A DNA stretch of 64,000 nucleotides from Deltaproteobacteria bacterium. Lineage in GTDB: Bacteria; Myxococcota_A; UBA9160; JAJDAL01. The stretch covers positions 36,383 to 100,382 of the forward strand of contig JAJDAL010000041.1 of the NCBI GenBank assembly GCA_029261875.1. Reading direction: 5' to 3'. The notes beneath the pieces were generated by a model that did no database searches, was not told where the DNA came from, and saw nothing but the letters and a program-made list of their open reading frames with translations. Within the stretch, counting starts at the first letter, position 1. Each line of letters starts with the position of its first letter. The position numbers and the translations under genes were made by a program. This document shows, piece by piece, positions 1 through 7,693 of this stretch.

Positions 1-39
1 GAAGCCGCCTTGCGCCAAATCGACATGGAGAACCGCTAA
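1..39 (+). CDS. C-terminal end of an unidentified upstream gene (partial)
   Basis: Frame 1 reads 12 residues (ending IDMENR) and stops with TAA at 37-39, two bases before the GTG start of the ABC permease. This spacing suggests the upstream gene belongs to the same operon. Too little of it lies in the window to name a product. Confidence 0.5.
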   Translation, partial: EAALRQIDMENR

Positions 40-41
40 CC

Positions 42-860
42 GTGGCTGCGCCCGCTCTCGTACCCGGCTCGCGCGACCTCGCGCGCGCGTTCCTCGACCT
101 TCGCAACGGATTTCTCGACTGGCGGCTCTGGGGTCTGCTCGGTTGGCTGGACATCAAACAGCGCTACCGGCGCTCGACGCTGGGCCCGCTTTGGTTGATT
201 CTCAGCAGCGCCATCCACGTCACCGCGATCGGGGTCATCTGGGGAACGCTCTTCAACCTGCCGCTTGCGGAATTCATGCCCTACATCTGCCTGGGCCTGC
301 TGATCTGGAACTTCATGCTCGGCATCATCAACGAAGGCTGCACGGCCTTCACGGGGCAGGCGGCGGGCTACATCACGCAGATGACGCGTCCGCTGTCGAC
401 TTATTTCTATTGGGTGCTGTGGAGAAACCTGATCATCTTCCTCCACTCTTTCGCGATCTACGTCGTCGTGGCGATCGTGTTTCAGATTCCCATCACGCGC
501 TTCACGCCGCTGGCGCTCGTGGGCCTACCCCTCATGTTGGCGTTTTCTGCCTGGCCGGTGCTCTTGTTCGGTCTGATCTCCGCGCGCTATCGCGACATTC
601 CCCAGATCGTGGGCAGCCTTCTGACCGTGGCCTTCTTCGTCACCCCCATCCTCTGGAAGAAGGACATGCTCGCCGACCGCGCGTACCTCGCCCAATTCAA
701 TCCACTCTCCCATGCCATCGACGTGGTTCGGGATCCCCTCCTTGGGGTCGCGCCGGCGCCGGAATCCTGGATCATTACCGCCAGCATCACGCTCGTCGGC
801 TGGGTCGGCACGATGGTGCTGTTCTCGCGCTACCGCGCGCGCATTCCCTATTGGCTATAG
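42..860 (+). CDS. wzm: ABC-2 type polysaccharide export permease
   Basis: Inner-membrane permease of an ABC exporter for surface polysaccharide. The 272 residues fit the Wzm/KpsM/TagG family length. Hydrophobic segments lie near residues 50-70, 81-97, 127-147, 155-180, 188-204 and 242-261, the usual six-helix ABC-2 layout. The family-typical ARYRDIPQ stretch (181-188), followed by a TPI-W (201-205) and an NP (220-221), is present. Start GTG at 42 follows a GGAGA about 10 bases upstream. The ATPase gene begins 9 bases downstream, so the two form one transporter. Together with the WcaJ-like transferase at 37.4-38.8 kb it suggests ABC-dependent rather than Wzy-dependent export. The exact substrate cannot be read from the sequence. 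Confidence 0.93.
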   Translation: MAAPALVPGSRDLARAFLDLRNGFLDWRLWGLLGWLDIKQRYRRSTLGPLWLILSSAIHVTAIGVIWGTLFNLPLAEFMPYICLGLLIWNFMLGIINEGCTAFTGQAAGYITQMTRPLSTYFYWVLWRNLIIFLHSFAIYVVVAIVFQIPITRFTPLALVGLPLMLAFSAWPVLLFGLISARYRDIPQIVGSLLTVAFFVTPILWKKDMLADRAYLAQFNPLSHAIDVVRDPLLGVAPAPESWIITASITLVGWVGTMVLFSRYRARIPYWL

Positions 861-869
861 GGGCGAGCC

Positions 870-1658
870 TTGGCTGAAATCAACCTGAAATCGATTGCCG
901 TCGAATTCCCCATCTACGACGTCACGCGACAATCCCTGCGACACGAGATCATTCGCATCGGAACCGGCGGCGTCATACGTCAATCCGATCGGGATTTCGT
1001 GGTGGTGCGCGCCCTCGAAGACATCTCCCTGCACCTGACCGACGGCGACCGCCTGGCCCTGATCGGACACAACGGAGCGGGCAAGACGACCTTGCTCCGC
1101 ATTCTCGCGGGGATCTTCGAACCCACGCGGGGCGAGGTCACCATCGAAGGCCGGGTGGCGCCCTTGTTCGACATCACCCTCGGGATGGATCGCGAGGCGA
1201 CGGGTTTCGAAAACATCCGTGTGCGGGGGCTGTTTCTCGGCATGCGACCCGAGCAAATCGAAGCCCACACCGAGGAGATCGTCGAATTCTCGGACCTCGG
1301 CGACTATATCCACGTCCCGATCCGCACCTATTCCGCCGGCATGCTGGTTCGCCTGGCGTTTGCGATTTCGACCGCCATGTCGCCCGACATCCTGCTGCTC
1401 GACGAAATGATCAGCGCGGGCGACGCCAACTTCATCGAACGCGCTCAAGCGCGCCTTTCGAACTTCCTCAATCGCACGGGCATCCTCGTCGTCGCTTCCC
1501 ATGCCCCGGACGTCCTCCGGGACCTGTGCAACAAGGCGATTCTGCTGGAGCACGGCCGGGTGATGGGTACCGGTTCCGTGGATGAAATGTGGGATCTCTA
1601 CAGGGAGATCAGCGCCAACAGCGGCGCCATCAAGGCGCCGACTTCCGGAGCAGCATGA
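870..1658 (+). CDS. wzt: ABC polysaccharide exporter ATP-binding subunit
   Basis: ATPase partner of the preceding permease, powering export of a lipid-linked glycan. Walker A GHNGAGKT is at residues 66-73, the signature region YSAGM at 154-158 (replacing LSGGQ, as is usual in Wzt/KpsT/TagH proteins), and Walker B ILLLDE at 174-179. At 262 residues it stops after the ATPase domain. It therefore lacks the C-terminal carbohydrate-binding domain of Wzt proteins that recognise terminally modified O-antigens and is closer to the KpsT type. Start is TTG at 870. Its 3' end overlaps by 29 bases the 3' end of the convergent O-methyltransferase gene. Confidence 0.92.
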   Translation: MAEINLKSIAVEFPIYDVTRQSLRHEIIRIGTGGVIRQSDRDFVVVRALEDISLHLTDGDRLALIGHNGAGKTTLLRILAGIFEPTRGEVTIEGRVAPLFDITLGMDREATGFENIRVRGLFLGMRPEQIEAHTEEIVEFSDLGDYIHVPIRTYSAGMLVRLAFAISTAMSPDILLLDEMISAGDANFIERAQARLSNFLNRTGILVVASHAPDVLRDLCNKAILLEHGRVMGTGSVDEMWDLYREISANSGAIKAPTSGAA

Positions 1659-2355
1659 CTCCGTTGCTGATGGGAATCACGATTCGCGCGTAATCGGTCT
1701 TGGTGGCTGCCAGGTCGAGAAATGCGCGAACGCCTTCCCCCTTCTCGGTCTTCGGCGGCTGATTGATCGCGTCGCCGTGAAAGAACACGTCGTCGACCAC
1801 GAAGAGACCGCCCGGCCGCAAGGCCGGCTCGAGGGCGGTGAAGTAGTCTGCATAGCGTTCCTTGTTTCCATCGATGAAGATCAGGTCGAAGGGCTCTTCT
1901 TTCAACAGTTGCGGCAACAACTCGAAGGCGTCGCCATCGCGTAGGTCGATTCGATCCGCGAGCCCGTTCTCGCGAAAGTTCGCGCGGGCGATCTCGGCAA
2001 AATGATCGAACTTCTCCAAGCTCACGACCTTGCCACCCTTCGGCAAGGCTTTCGCCATCGACATGGCCGAAACGCCGATGAAGGCGCCGATCTCGAGCAC
2101 GCGCTTTGCACCCGAGAGCTGGATCAGCATCTGCAGAAAACGCAGGGAAATCGGATTCGAACCCATCTCCTCCACTGCGAATCGATCCGACTGTTGAAGT
2201 CGAAATTCCTCGTGCGGGGAACGCAGGCCGCTCGCGTCGGCAATCGCCCGATACAGCGCCGGGTAATAATCGCCGGCTTCCCGATCGAAGAACTCGTTGT
2301 TCTGCGGTTGATCGGGCAGCATCTTGTCCCAAAGCGTGAGTTTCGCGTCCGACAT
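1630..2355 (-). CDS. O-methyltransferase, caffeoyl-CoA/catechol OMT-like family
   Basis: SAM-dependent O-methyltransferase of 241 residues. The SAM-binding motif LEIGAFIGVS is at residues 87-96. FIDGNKERY and VVDDVFFHG are the typical acidic, metal-contacting segments of the cation-dependent class (family 3 OMT). The start chosen is the ATG at 2355 (MSDAKLTLW). The frame stays open further upstream, but that part lies inside the radical SAM gene and reads as low-complexity shadow. It is the last gene of the leftward sugar operon, so a methyl group on the polysaccharide or a sugar intermediate is the likely target, though a small-molecule substrate is also possible. Confidence 0.85.
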   Translation of the reverse strand: MSDAKLTLWDKMLPDQPQNNEFFDREAGDYYPALYRAIADASGLRSPHEEFRLQQSDRFAVEEMGSNPISLRFLQMLIQLSGAKRVLEIGAFIGVSAMSMAKALPKGGKVVSLEKFDHFAEIARANFRENGLADRIDLRDGDAFELLPQLLKEEPFDLIFIDGNKERYADYFTALEPALRPGGLFVVDDVFFHGDAINQPPKTEKGEGVRAFLDLAATKTDYARIVIPISNGVMLLRKSAP

Positions 2356-2363
2356 TTGATCCC

Positions 2364-3503
2364 TCAGTTCGATTCCGGCTTGGCGTAGCACCCGCGACAC
2401 ACGTCGGGAATGCGCCCATCGAGGTGCGCTTGGCGGAAATCCTCGAAAGCCTCTCCATTCCAGATCGGATTGAACCCCTCTTGGATTCCGTCTCCGATCT
2501 CGTACACGTCCGGGTTCCCGAGATAGCAACACGGCGATACCCGTTGATCCGATGCGATGTAGGCGCGCTCGAAGGGCCAGGGACACAGGGTTTCCGGCGA
2601 CCCCAGGCTGTATTTTTCGTTGACGTTCCAGAACCGTACGCGAACGCCGCGCTCCTTGCCGCGCTCAACCAGCTCCAGCAACCGGTCGACATCCATATGA
2701 TCCTGCACGTTGACGAGATCGTTGCGCTCATTCCACTCGGAGATTCCCCAATCCGAGAGGTTCAACGAGAAGACCTGGGTTTCGAATCCCAGTTCCTGGG
2801 CGAAGTCGACGAATTCCGGCAATTGATGTTGATTGCCCGCTTGCACGACGGTCCACATCTTGGTGCGCGAAATTCCCTTCTCGCGGCAATAGGCGTTGAT
2901 GGTCTTACAGTTCTCCGCCACGCGCTCGAACACGGAGCCGCGCCGAATCTTTTCGAACGTCTCCTTGTCCGCCCCATCGATGGAGATCTGCACTTCGTTG
3001 ACGCCGGAATCGATCAGTTTGCGGTAGTTGTCATTCAGATGCAGAAGCGAGGCGTTGGTGGTGGTGCGCACCCAGATGTGCTGGGCGCGCGCATAGCGGA
3101 TCATCTCGAAGTACGGGTCGCGCTGCAGCGTGGGCTCACCAATGCCCTGCAACTTGATTTCGAGCAAACCGTATTGCTCGTCGATCAGGCTCTTGAACGA
3201 GTCCACGGGCAGGTCCACCGCGCGCTGGCCCTTGTCCCAATCGCTGACCACGCACATGGTGCAGCGAAAGTTGCAGCGACTCACGTTTTCGATATCGAGC
3301 TTGATGGGCAGGTAGTCGAGCTCCGCATGACGCCGTTTCGACGCCTGATAGCGCTCGAAGTTCTCACGCCGCCGGGGCGAAGCCGCCAAGGCGAGTTCGC
3401 GTTCGGCGCGATAGGTGGCCTCATCGGGAACCGGCTCCGGCGCCGGCAGTTCGCGCAGGCGTCGGCGCAATTCTCGAACCGCGGGATCCAATGTTTCGCT
3501 CAC
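2364..3503 (-). CDS. Radical SAM protein with SPASM-type C-terminal cysteines
   Basis: Radical SAM enzyme of 379 residues. The CxxxCxxC cluster motif CNFRCTMC is at residues 77-84. A C-terminal cysteine-rich region (CPW, PCCYLG, CRGCYAKPE) fits a SPASM domain binding auxiliary Fe-S clusters. Start is GTG at 3503, preceded by a strong GGGGGAAGGG; the in-frame extension upstream runs into the epimerase gene and is rejected. Radical SAM/SPASM proteins in sugar clusters can act as dehydrogenases, epimerases or dehydratases. The substrate is unknown here, but position between an epimerase and an O-methyltransferase suggests a sugar. Confidence 0.85.
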   Translation of the reverse strand: MSETLDPAVRELRRRLRELPAPEPVPDEATYRAERELALAASPRRRENFERYQASKRRHAELDYLPIKLDIENVSRCNFRCTMCVVSDWDKGQRAVDLPVDSFKSLIDEQYGLLEIKLQGIGEPTLQRDPYFEMIRYARAQHIWVRTTTNASLLHLNDNYRKLIDSGVNEVQISIDGADKETFEKIRRGSVFERVAENCKTINAYCREKGISRTKMWTVVQAGNQHQLPEFVDFAQELGFETQVFSLNLSDWGISEWNERNDLVNVQDHMDVDRLLELVERGKERGVRVRFWNVNEKYSLGSPETLCPWPFERAYIASDQRVSPCCYLGNPDVYEIGDGIQEGFNPIWNGEAFEDFRQAHLDGRIPDVCRGCYAKPESN

Positions 3504-3546
3504 CCTTCCCCCTTTCGCCCCAACGTAGTCGTGTGGGCCCTCTCCA

Positions 3547-4404
3547 TCAAGCGACCTCTTTCGCATAGCGCTCGAGCATGCTGTCGATCGACATGGGGGC
3601 ATATCCGTAGCGTTCGATCGCGCGCCGGCTCGACACCGTAAAAGGGCTCCGCAAGGGATCCACCACGCGAAGGTGCGCCTCGACACCGAGCGCATTCGCC
3701 AGGCGTTCGACCACCTCGCGGATCCGCAAGCATCCCCCCGCGCCCAGCGTGAGGACATCGAACCCCAACCAACCGCGCTCGATGCAGTCGCCGCAAAGGG
3801 CTGCCAGATCCGCCACGTGGACCGCGTTGTTGAACGCCGCATCGGGATTGAAGATGGAAACCGCTTCACCACTTCGAAGCCGCGCCGCGACACCCGATAG
3901 CCAATTGCGCCGCGCCCCCGAACCGATCACACCGGGCAAACGCATCGCCAATCCCGCTAGCGACGGCGCCGCTTCCGACAACACGGTCTCTCCCAGGAAC
4001 TTGGTCGTTCCGTACACATCTGGATCGACGCGGGGAGTGCTTTCGTCGACCTCCGAAGCGTCGATTTCCCCGTACACGGAGGTGGAAGAGCAATAGAGGA
4101 AGGCGCGGACGCCGGTCGCACGCGCCCAATCCACCAGTTTCGCCGTGGCGACCGCATTGTCACGCACCATCTCGAATCCGGAGATTCCGGTCCACGCGGA
4201 AGTCGCCGCCGCGTGAACGACCGCGTCGACGCCCTCCGGGAGGTTCAGGGGATTCGAAAGGTCGTCGTGCACGACCGCCACGCCCGATGCAGGAGCCACG
4301 GGTCGATTGCGCCCCACGGCGGTCACCTGCATCCCGCGCGCCGCCAGATCGCGCGCCACATGCGACCCGACGAACCCGCTCGCGCCCGTAACGAGAACGT
4401 GCAA
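3547..4404 (-). CDS. NAD-dependent sugar epimerase/dehydratase (extended SDR)
   Basis: Extended short-chain dehydrogenase of 285 residues acting on a nucleotide sugar. The Rossmann glycine motif GASGFVG is at residues 7-13, the catalytic Ser in CSST near 107, and an intact YGTTK (Tyr131, Lys135). It is shorter than GalE-type epimerases (about 330), so a dehydratase, reductase or lactone-type SDR is possible. It lies 6 bases from the transketolase C-terminal gene and 43 bases from the radical SAM gene in the same operon. Exact reaction not determinable. Confidence 0.85.
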   Translation of the reverse strand: MHVLVTGASGFVGSHVARDLAARGMQVTAVGRNRPVAPASGVAVVHDDLSNPLNLPEGVDAVVHAAATSAWTGISGFEMVRDNAVATAKLVDWARATGVRAFLYCSSTSVYGEIDASEVDESTPRVDPDVYGTTKFLGETVLSEAAPSLAGLAMRLPGVIGSGARRNWLSGVAARLRSGEAVSIFNPDAAFNNAVHVADLAALCGDCIERGWLGFDVLTLGAGGCLRIREVVERLANALGVEAHLRVVDPLRSPFTVSSRRAIERYGYAPMSIDSMLERYAKEVA

Positions 4405-4410
4405 GATGCC

Positions 4411-5319
4411 CTAGAGGGCCGCGGCGATGAGATCCACGTCCAAGCCGTGGGCGGCGAGGAGTTGGTCGTGGTTCCCGTAGTTGTGAATGAACTTATCCTG
4501 CAGCGTGAAGGTGTGCAGCGTGCACTTGGCTTCCGTGTCCCAGGCGATTTCCTTCACGCGTGAAGCGAGGCCCCCCGGAGCGCACTCTTCGATCACGATG
4601 ACCCGCTTGTGGTGCGCCAACGCCTGGGCAATGCCCTCACGGTCCAACGGCTTGATGGTATGGGCTGAAACCAGAGATACGGAATCCCCCTCGGCCGTGA
4701 GTCGGTCCGCAAGCTCTGCCGCCTTGTTCGTCACCACACCGTAGGAGAGGATGCAGGTATCGCTGCCACGACGCAGGTAGCGGATCTTTCCGAACTCCCA
4801 GGGCTCTACGGCGTTTTCGGTCAGCGTCGGCTCGCCGGCTTTGCCGAGCCGCAGATAGATCGGGCCTTTCTTTTGCGTTGCGCAATAACGCGTGGCCTCG
4901 ACCACCTCGAGTGGGTCACAGGGTGCGATCACCGACATATTGGGAATCGCACTGGCAATGATCACGTCTTCCTGGGCGTGATGGGTCCCGCCGAGGGTCG
5001 AGTAGATCACGCCGCCGCCGATTCCAACAACGGTGACCGGCAGATTCTGATACCCCAGGTCGTCGCGGACCATTTCGAAGGGCCGATACAGGGAAAAGGT
5101 CGCGATCGTATACGCAAAGGGCTGGCAGCCCTTGAGCGCCAACCCCGCGCAGATCCCGATCATGGATTGTTCCGCCACGCCGACGTTGATGAAGCGTTCG
5201 CCGCATTCGTCGCGGAATTTCCCCATGCTGCCCGCCGGGGAGATGTCGGCCACGACGATATAGATGCTGGAATCTTTTTTTCCCATCTCGTAGAGGGTTT
5301 CCGCAAATTGATTTCTCAT
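4411..5319 (-). CDS. Transketolase, C-terminal subunit (split)
   Basis: Pyrimidine-binding and C-terminal half of a split transketolase, 302 residues. The catalytic Glu region NVGVAEQ (Glu50) that activates thiamine diphosphate is present, as is the family's C-terminal regulatory-type domain. It overlaps the 3' end of the N-terminal subunit gene by 4 bases, which supports a stoichiometric heterodimer. Such two-gene transketolases occur both in central metabolism and in polysaccharide loci. Here it could make sedoheptulose 7-phosphate for heptose synthesis or add a two-carbon branch to a sugar; neither can be decided from sequence. Confidence 0.9.
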   Translation of the reverse strand: MRNQFAETLYEMGKKDSSIYIVVADISPAGSMGKFRDECGERFINVGVAEQSMIGICAGLALKGCQPFAYTIATFSLYRPFEMVRDDLGYQNLPVTVVGIGGGVIYSTLGGTHHAQEDVIIASAIPNMSVIAPCDPLEVVEATRYCATQKKGPIYLRLGKAGEPTLTENAVEPWEFGKIRYLRRGSDTCILSYGVVTNKAAELADRLTAEGDSVSLVSAHTIKPLDREGIAQALAHHKRVIVIEECAPGGLASRVKEIAWDTEAKCTLHTFTLQDKFIHNYGNHDQLLAAHGLDVDLIAAAL

Positions 5320-6149
5320 GACGACACCTCGTTGAGCTCATCCAATGCCTGCTGGTATTCCTCGGGATTGGGCGCTCGGTAGTGCCAAATCGGCACGTTT
5401 TCCATGTAGCTGACGCCGCGACCCTTGGTGGTCTTGCACACGACGACCATGGGTTTCCCGCCCTGACGCGCGGACACGGCCTTGTGTATGGCTTCCGCGT
5501 CGTGGCCGTTGACCTCGGCGGTCTCCCAGCCAAACGCGTCGAATTTCTCGACCAGGGGATAGAAGCTCGGATGGGTCTCACTCGTGCGGCCGAGACTTTG
5601 AAAATCGTTGTTGTCGATAAAGGCGAACAGATTGTCGACGCCCAGGGTCGATCCCATCATCAACGCTTCCCAGGTCGATCCCTCCTGGACCTCGCCATCG
5701 GAAAGAACGGTGAAGATCCGACCGTCGCCGCCCTGGGTCTTCTCCGCGTACGCCATCCCCACGGCTATCGACAAACCGTGGCCGAGGGATCCGGTCGATG
5801 CGCGGATTCCCGCCACGCCGTAATCCGGATGCGCGCCGAGCTGGCCGTGGGGCGTGCAGTATTTCGCCAGATCGTCGGAGGAGAGAACCCCCTGGGATTC
5901 GAGGATCACGTATTGCGCCATGCAGCCGTGCCCCTTCGACATGACGAAGCGATCCGGCGACGCGTCGTTCCCCTGATCGCGCATGAGCACGTTGTAGATC
6001 GCGTCCGTGATCTCGAGACACGAGAAAGCGGGTGCGATGTGGAGCGCGCTCACGTGCTGGGAAACTTCCAGCACCCGCCGTCGGTAACCCATGCAGCGCT
6101 GCCGTGCCGCCGCCGCGTCCATGGCTTGAAATTCAGCTTTTCGTTCCAT
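5316..6149 (-). CDS. Transketolase, N-terminal TPP-binding subunit (split)
   Basis: Thiamine-diphosphate pyrophosphate-binding half of a split transketolase, 277 residues. The TPP/Mg motif begins SDGEVQEG (150-157) and ends DNND (179-182). The SKGHG near 71-75 and ASTGSLGHGL near 118-126 are conserved transketolase segments. The downstream C-terminal subunit starts inside its stop codon region. It sits 9 bases after the small methyltransferase gene within the sugar operon. In concept the pair transfers a two-carbon ketol unit between sugars. Confidence 0.9.
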   Translation of the reverse strand: MERKAEFQAMDAAAARQRCMGYRRRVLEVSQHVSALHIAPAFSCLEITDAIYNVLMRDQGNDASPDRFVMSKGHGCMAQYVILESQGVLSSDDLAKYCTPHGQLGAHPDYGVAGIRASTGSLGHGLSIAVGMAYAEKTQGGDGRIFTVLSDGEVQEGSTWEALMMGSTLGVDNLFAFIDNNDFQSLGRTSETHPSFYPLVEKFDAFGWETAEVNGHDAEAIHKAVSARQGGKPMVVVCKTTKGRGVSYMENVPIWHYRAPNPEEYQQALDELNEVSS

Positions 6150-6158
6150 TGCGTTCCC

Positions 6159-6815
6159 CTACTCGATGATGGTCCAGTAGTAATCTCCGGTGTAACCCGC
6201 TTCTTCGAAGAGTTTCTTCCACCCCGCCGGATCGTAGTGGGTCTTCGCGGTCAGCACCCAGGAGAGGAAAATCTCCTTCTCTTCGGGCGTTCGATAGGAG
6301 TCGACCTGAATGTAACCCCGGCCGGGTGCCAGACGTTCCATTTCGCGCACCGCCGCAATACAGCCCTCGCGCGGAAGGTTGTGAACGGTATTGATGGCGA
6401 GCACCGCCTGGAAGCTGCCATCGGGAAAGGGAAGCTTCTCGCAACTCCCCAGGTGCAGCCGCCCGATGGCCTCGGGCTCACAATTCATCAGTGCGTATTC
6501 CGAGATGTCGAGCCCGAACACTTCGAGCCCCGGACACACCGCCAGCAGGTCCTTGACGAGAAAGCCCTTGGCACACCCCACATCCAGTACGCGGTCACCC
6601 GCCTTCAAACCGTAGTGCTCGACGATGTCCTCGGCGATCGGAACCCAGCGCCCATCGTAGCTGTACCCGCCGTACCCGTAATCCCGTGTACCGTCGAAAT
6701 ATTCTTTGCCGTATTGGCGAGAAATGGCAATCACGTCATCGCTCTGGGCCGTGTTGCGCTTCTCGATGTTCCGCTTCGAGCGCGGATAGCGCCGCAGAAG
6801 GTCGACTTCCGCCAT
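6159..6815 (-). CDS. Class I SAM-dependent methyltransferase
   Basis: Methyltransferase of 218 residues with SAM motif VLDVGCAKGF at residues 76-85, a following acidic residue in FGLDIS, and a post-II region EKLPFPDGSF typical of the Methyltransf_11 group. It overlaps the upstream SDR gene by one base (ATG on the TGA). The N-terminal 60 residues (RQYGKEYFDG) resemble methyltransferases found in sugar and polyketide clusters. O-, N- or C-methylation cannot be separated by motif alone. Context makes a sugar acceptor the likely one. Confidence 0.85.
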   Translation of the reverse strand: MAEVDLLRRYPRSKRNIEKRNTAQSDDVIAISRQYGKEYFDGTRDYGYGGYSYDGRWVPIAEDIVEHYGLKAGDRVLDVGCAKGFLVKDLLAVCPGLEVFGLDISEYALMNCEPEAIGRLHLGSCEKLPFPDGSFQAVLAINTVHNLPREGCIAAVREMERLAPGRGYIQVDSYRTPEEKEIFLSWVLTAKTHYDPAGWKKLFEEAGYTGDYYWTIIE

Positions 6816-7693
6816 CAGCTTTCTCCTTTTCGCGACTCGACCGTGCGCGCGATCCCGGTTTCGAGGGGTGTGTAGCGAAAACGCGGAAATGCCTTCAGGC
6901 AGGCCGAAACATCGAAATGGCGATGGGTGATCGGATTCTGCCGGGGCGTTCCCTGAATCTTGGCTCCGCCGCCGGTCGCCGCCACCGCAATCTCCGCCGC
7001 ATCCCGGAAGGAATGCGAGATCCCCGTCGCGATGTTGAGCACACCGCGACTCCGGTGCGCGAGCGTCAGGTGCACGAGTTCCGCCACATCCTCGATGTAG
7101 ACGTGATCCCGCTTTTCTTCGCCCTCTCCGAACAGGGTGATCGTTTCGCCACCCGCCGCCAGACGCAAATAGCGGTTCGGTCCATAGCCGTTGTGCGGAT
7201 CCGCGGCACCGTGCAGCAGGCTCGGGCGCAGGATCGCGAGGGGGACTTTGAGACTCGCGGCCAAAGCGACCTCGCGCGCCAGGTGCATGGCACCGTGCAA
7301 GCTCGAAGGCGCCGCCGGCGATTCTTCGTTCACCGGGTTCGCGTCGTCGGAATAGACCGCGTCGGAGCTGATGTAGACCACGTGCGAGGGCTCCACCTGC
7401 GCGAGCGCCGCGGCCACGGTCTCGATCATCCGGACGTTTTCGACGAGTTGCGTCGCCGTCTTACAAGGCGCCAGCGCGGACACCACCACGACGGCGTCCC
7501 CGGGTTTCAGCGCTTCGGCGAGCGTATCGGCCGCGCCCTCGGCCAATAGATCCACTTCCGCACGCGTGAGCTTCACGACCGGAATGTCGGAGGCCGCGAG
7601 GCGCAAGGCCACGGCGCCACCGACGAAGCCACCCGCCCCGATTACGACCACGCGTTCCGGCGAGCGGGGTTCCGCGTTCTCATGTTCCAGCAT
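6815..7693 (-). CDS. RmlD-like extended SDR with His replacing catalytic Tyr and Lys
   Basis: NAD(P)-binding SDR-fold protein of 292 residues. The Rossmann motif GAGGFVGG (19-26) and the YISSDAVYS segment near 107-115 are as in RmlD/epimerase proteins. The YxxxK active-site pair expected in the following HGAMH stretch is replaced by His133 and His137. Start is ATG at 7693 behind GGAGAG. The gene overlaps the upstream dehydrogenase-like gene by 14 bases. Without Tyr and Lys the standard proton relay is absent, so it may be a non-catalytic binder or use a different chemistry. The fold call is firm; the function is not. Confidence 0.8.
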   Translation of the reverse strand: MLEHENAEPRSPERVVVIGAGGFVGGAVALRLAASDIPVVKLTRAEVDLLAEGAADTLAEALKPGDAVVVVSALAPCKTATQLVENVRMIETVAAALAQVEPSHVVYISSDAVYSDDANPVNEESPAAPSSLHGAMHLAREVALAASLKVPLAILRPSLLHGAADPHNGYGPNRYLRLAAGGETITLFGEGEEKRDHVYIEDVAELVHLTLAHRSRGVLNIATGISHSFRDAAEIAVAATGGGAKIQGTPRQNPITHRHFDVSACLKAFPRFRYTPLETGIARTVESRKGES

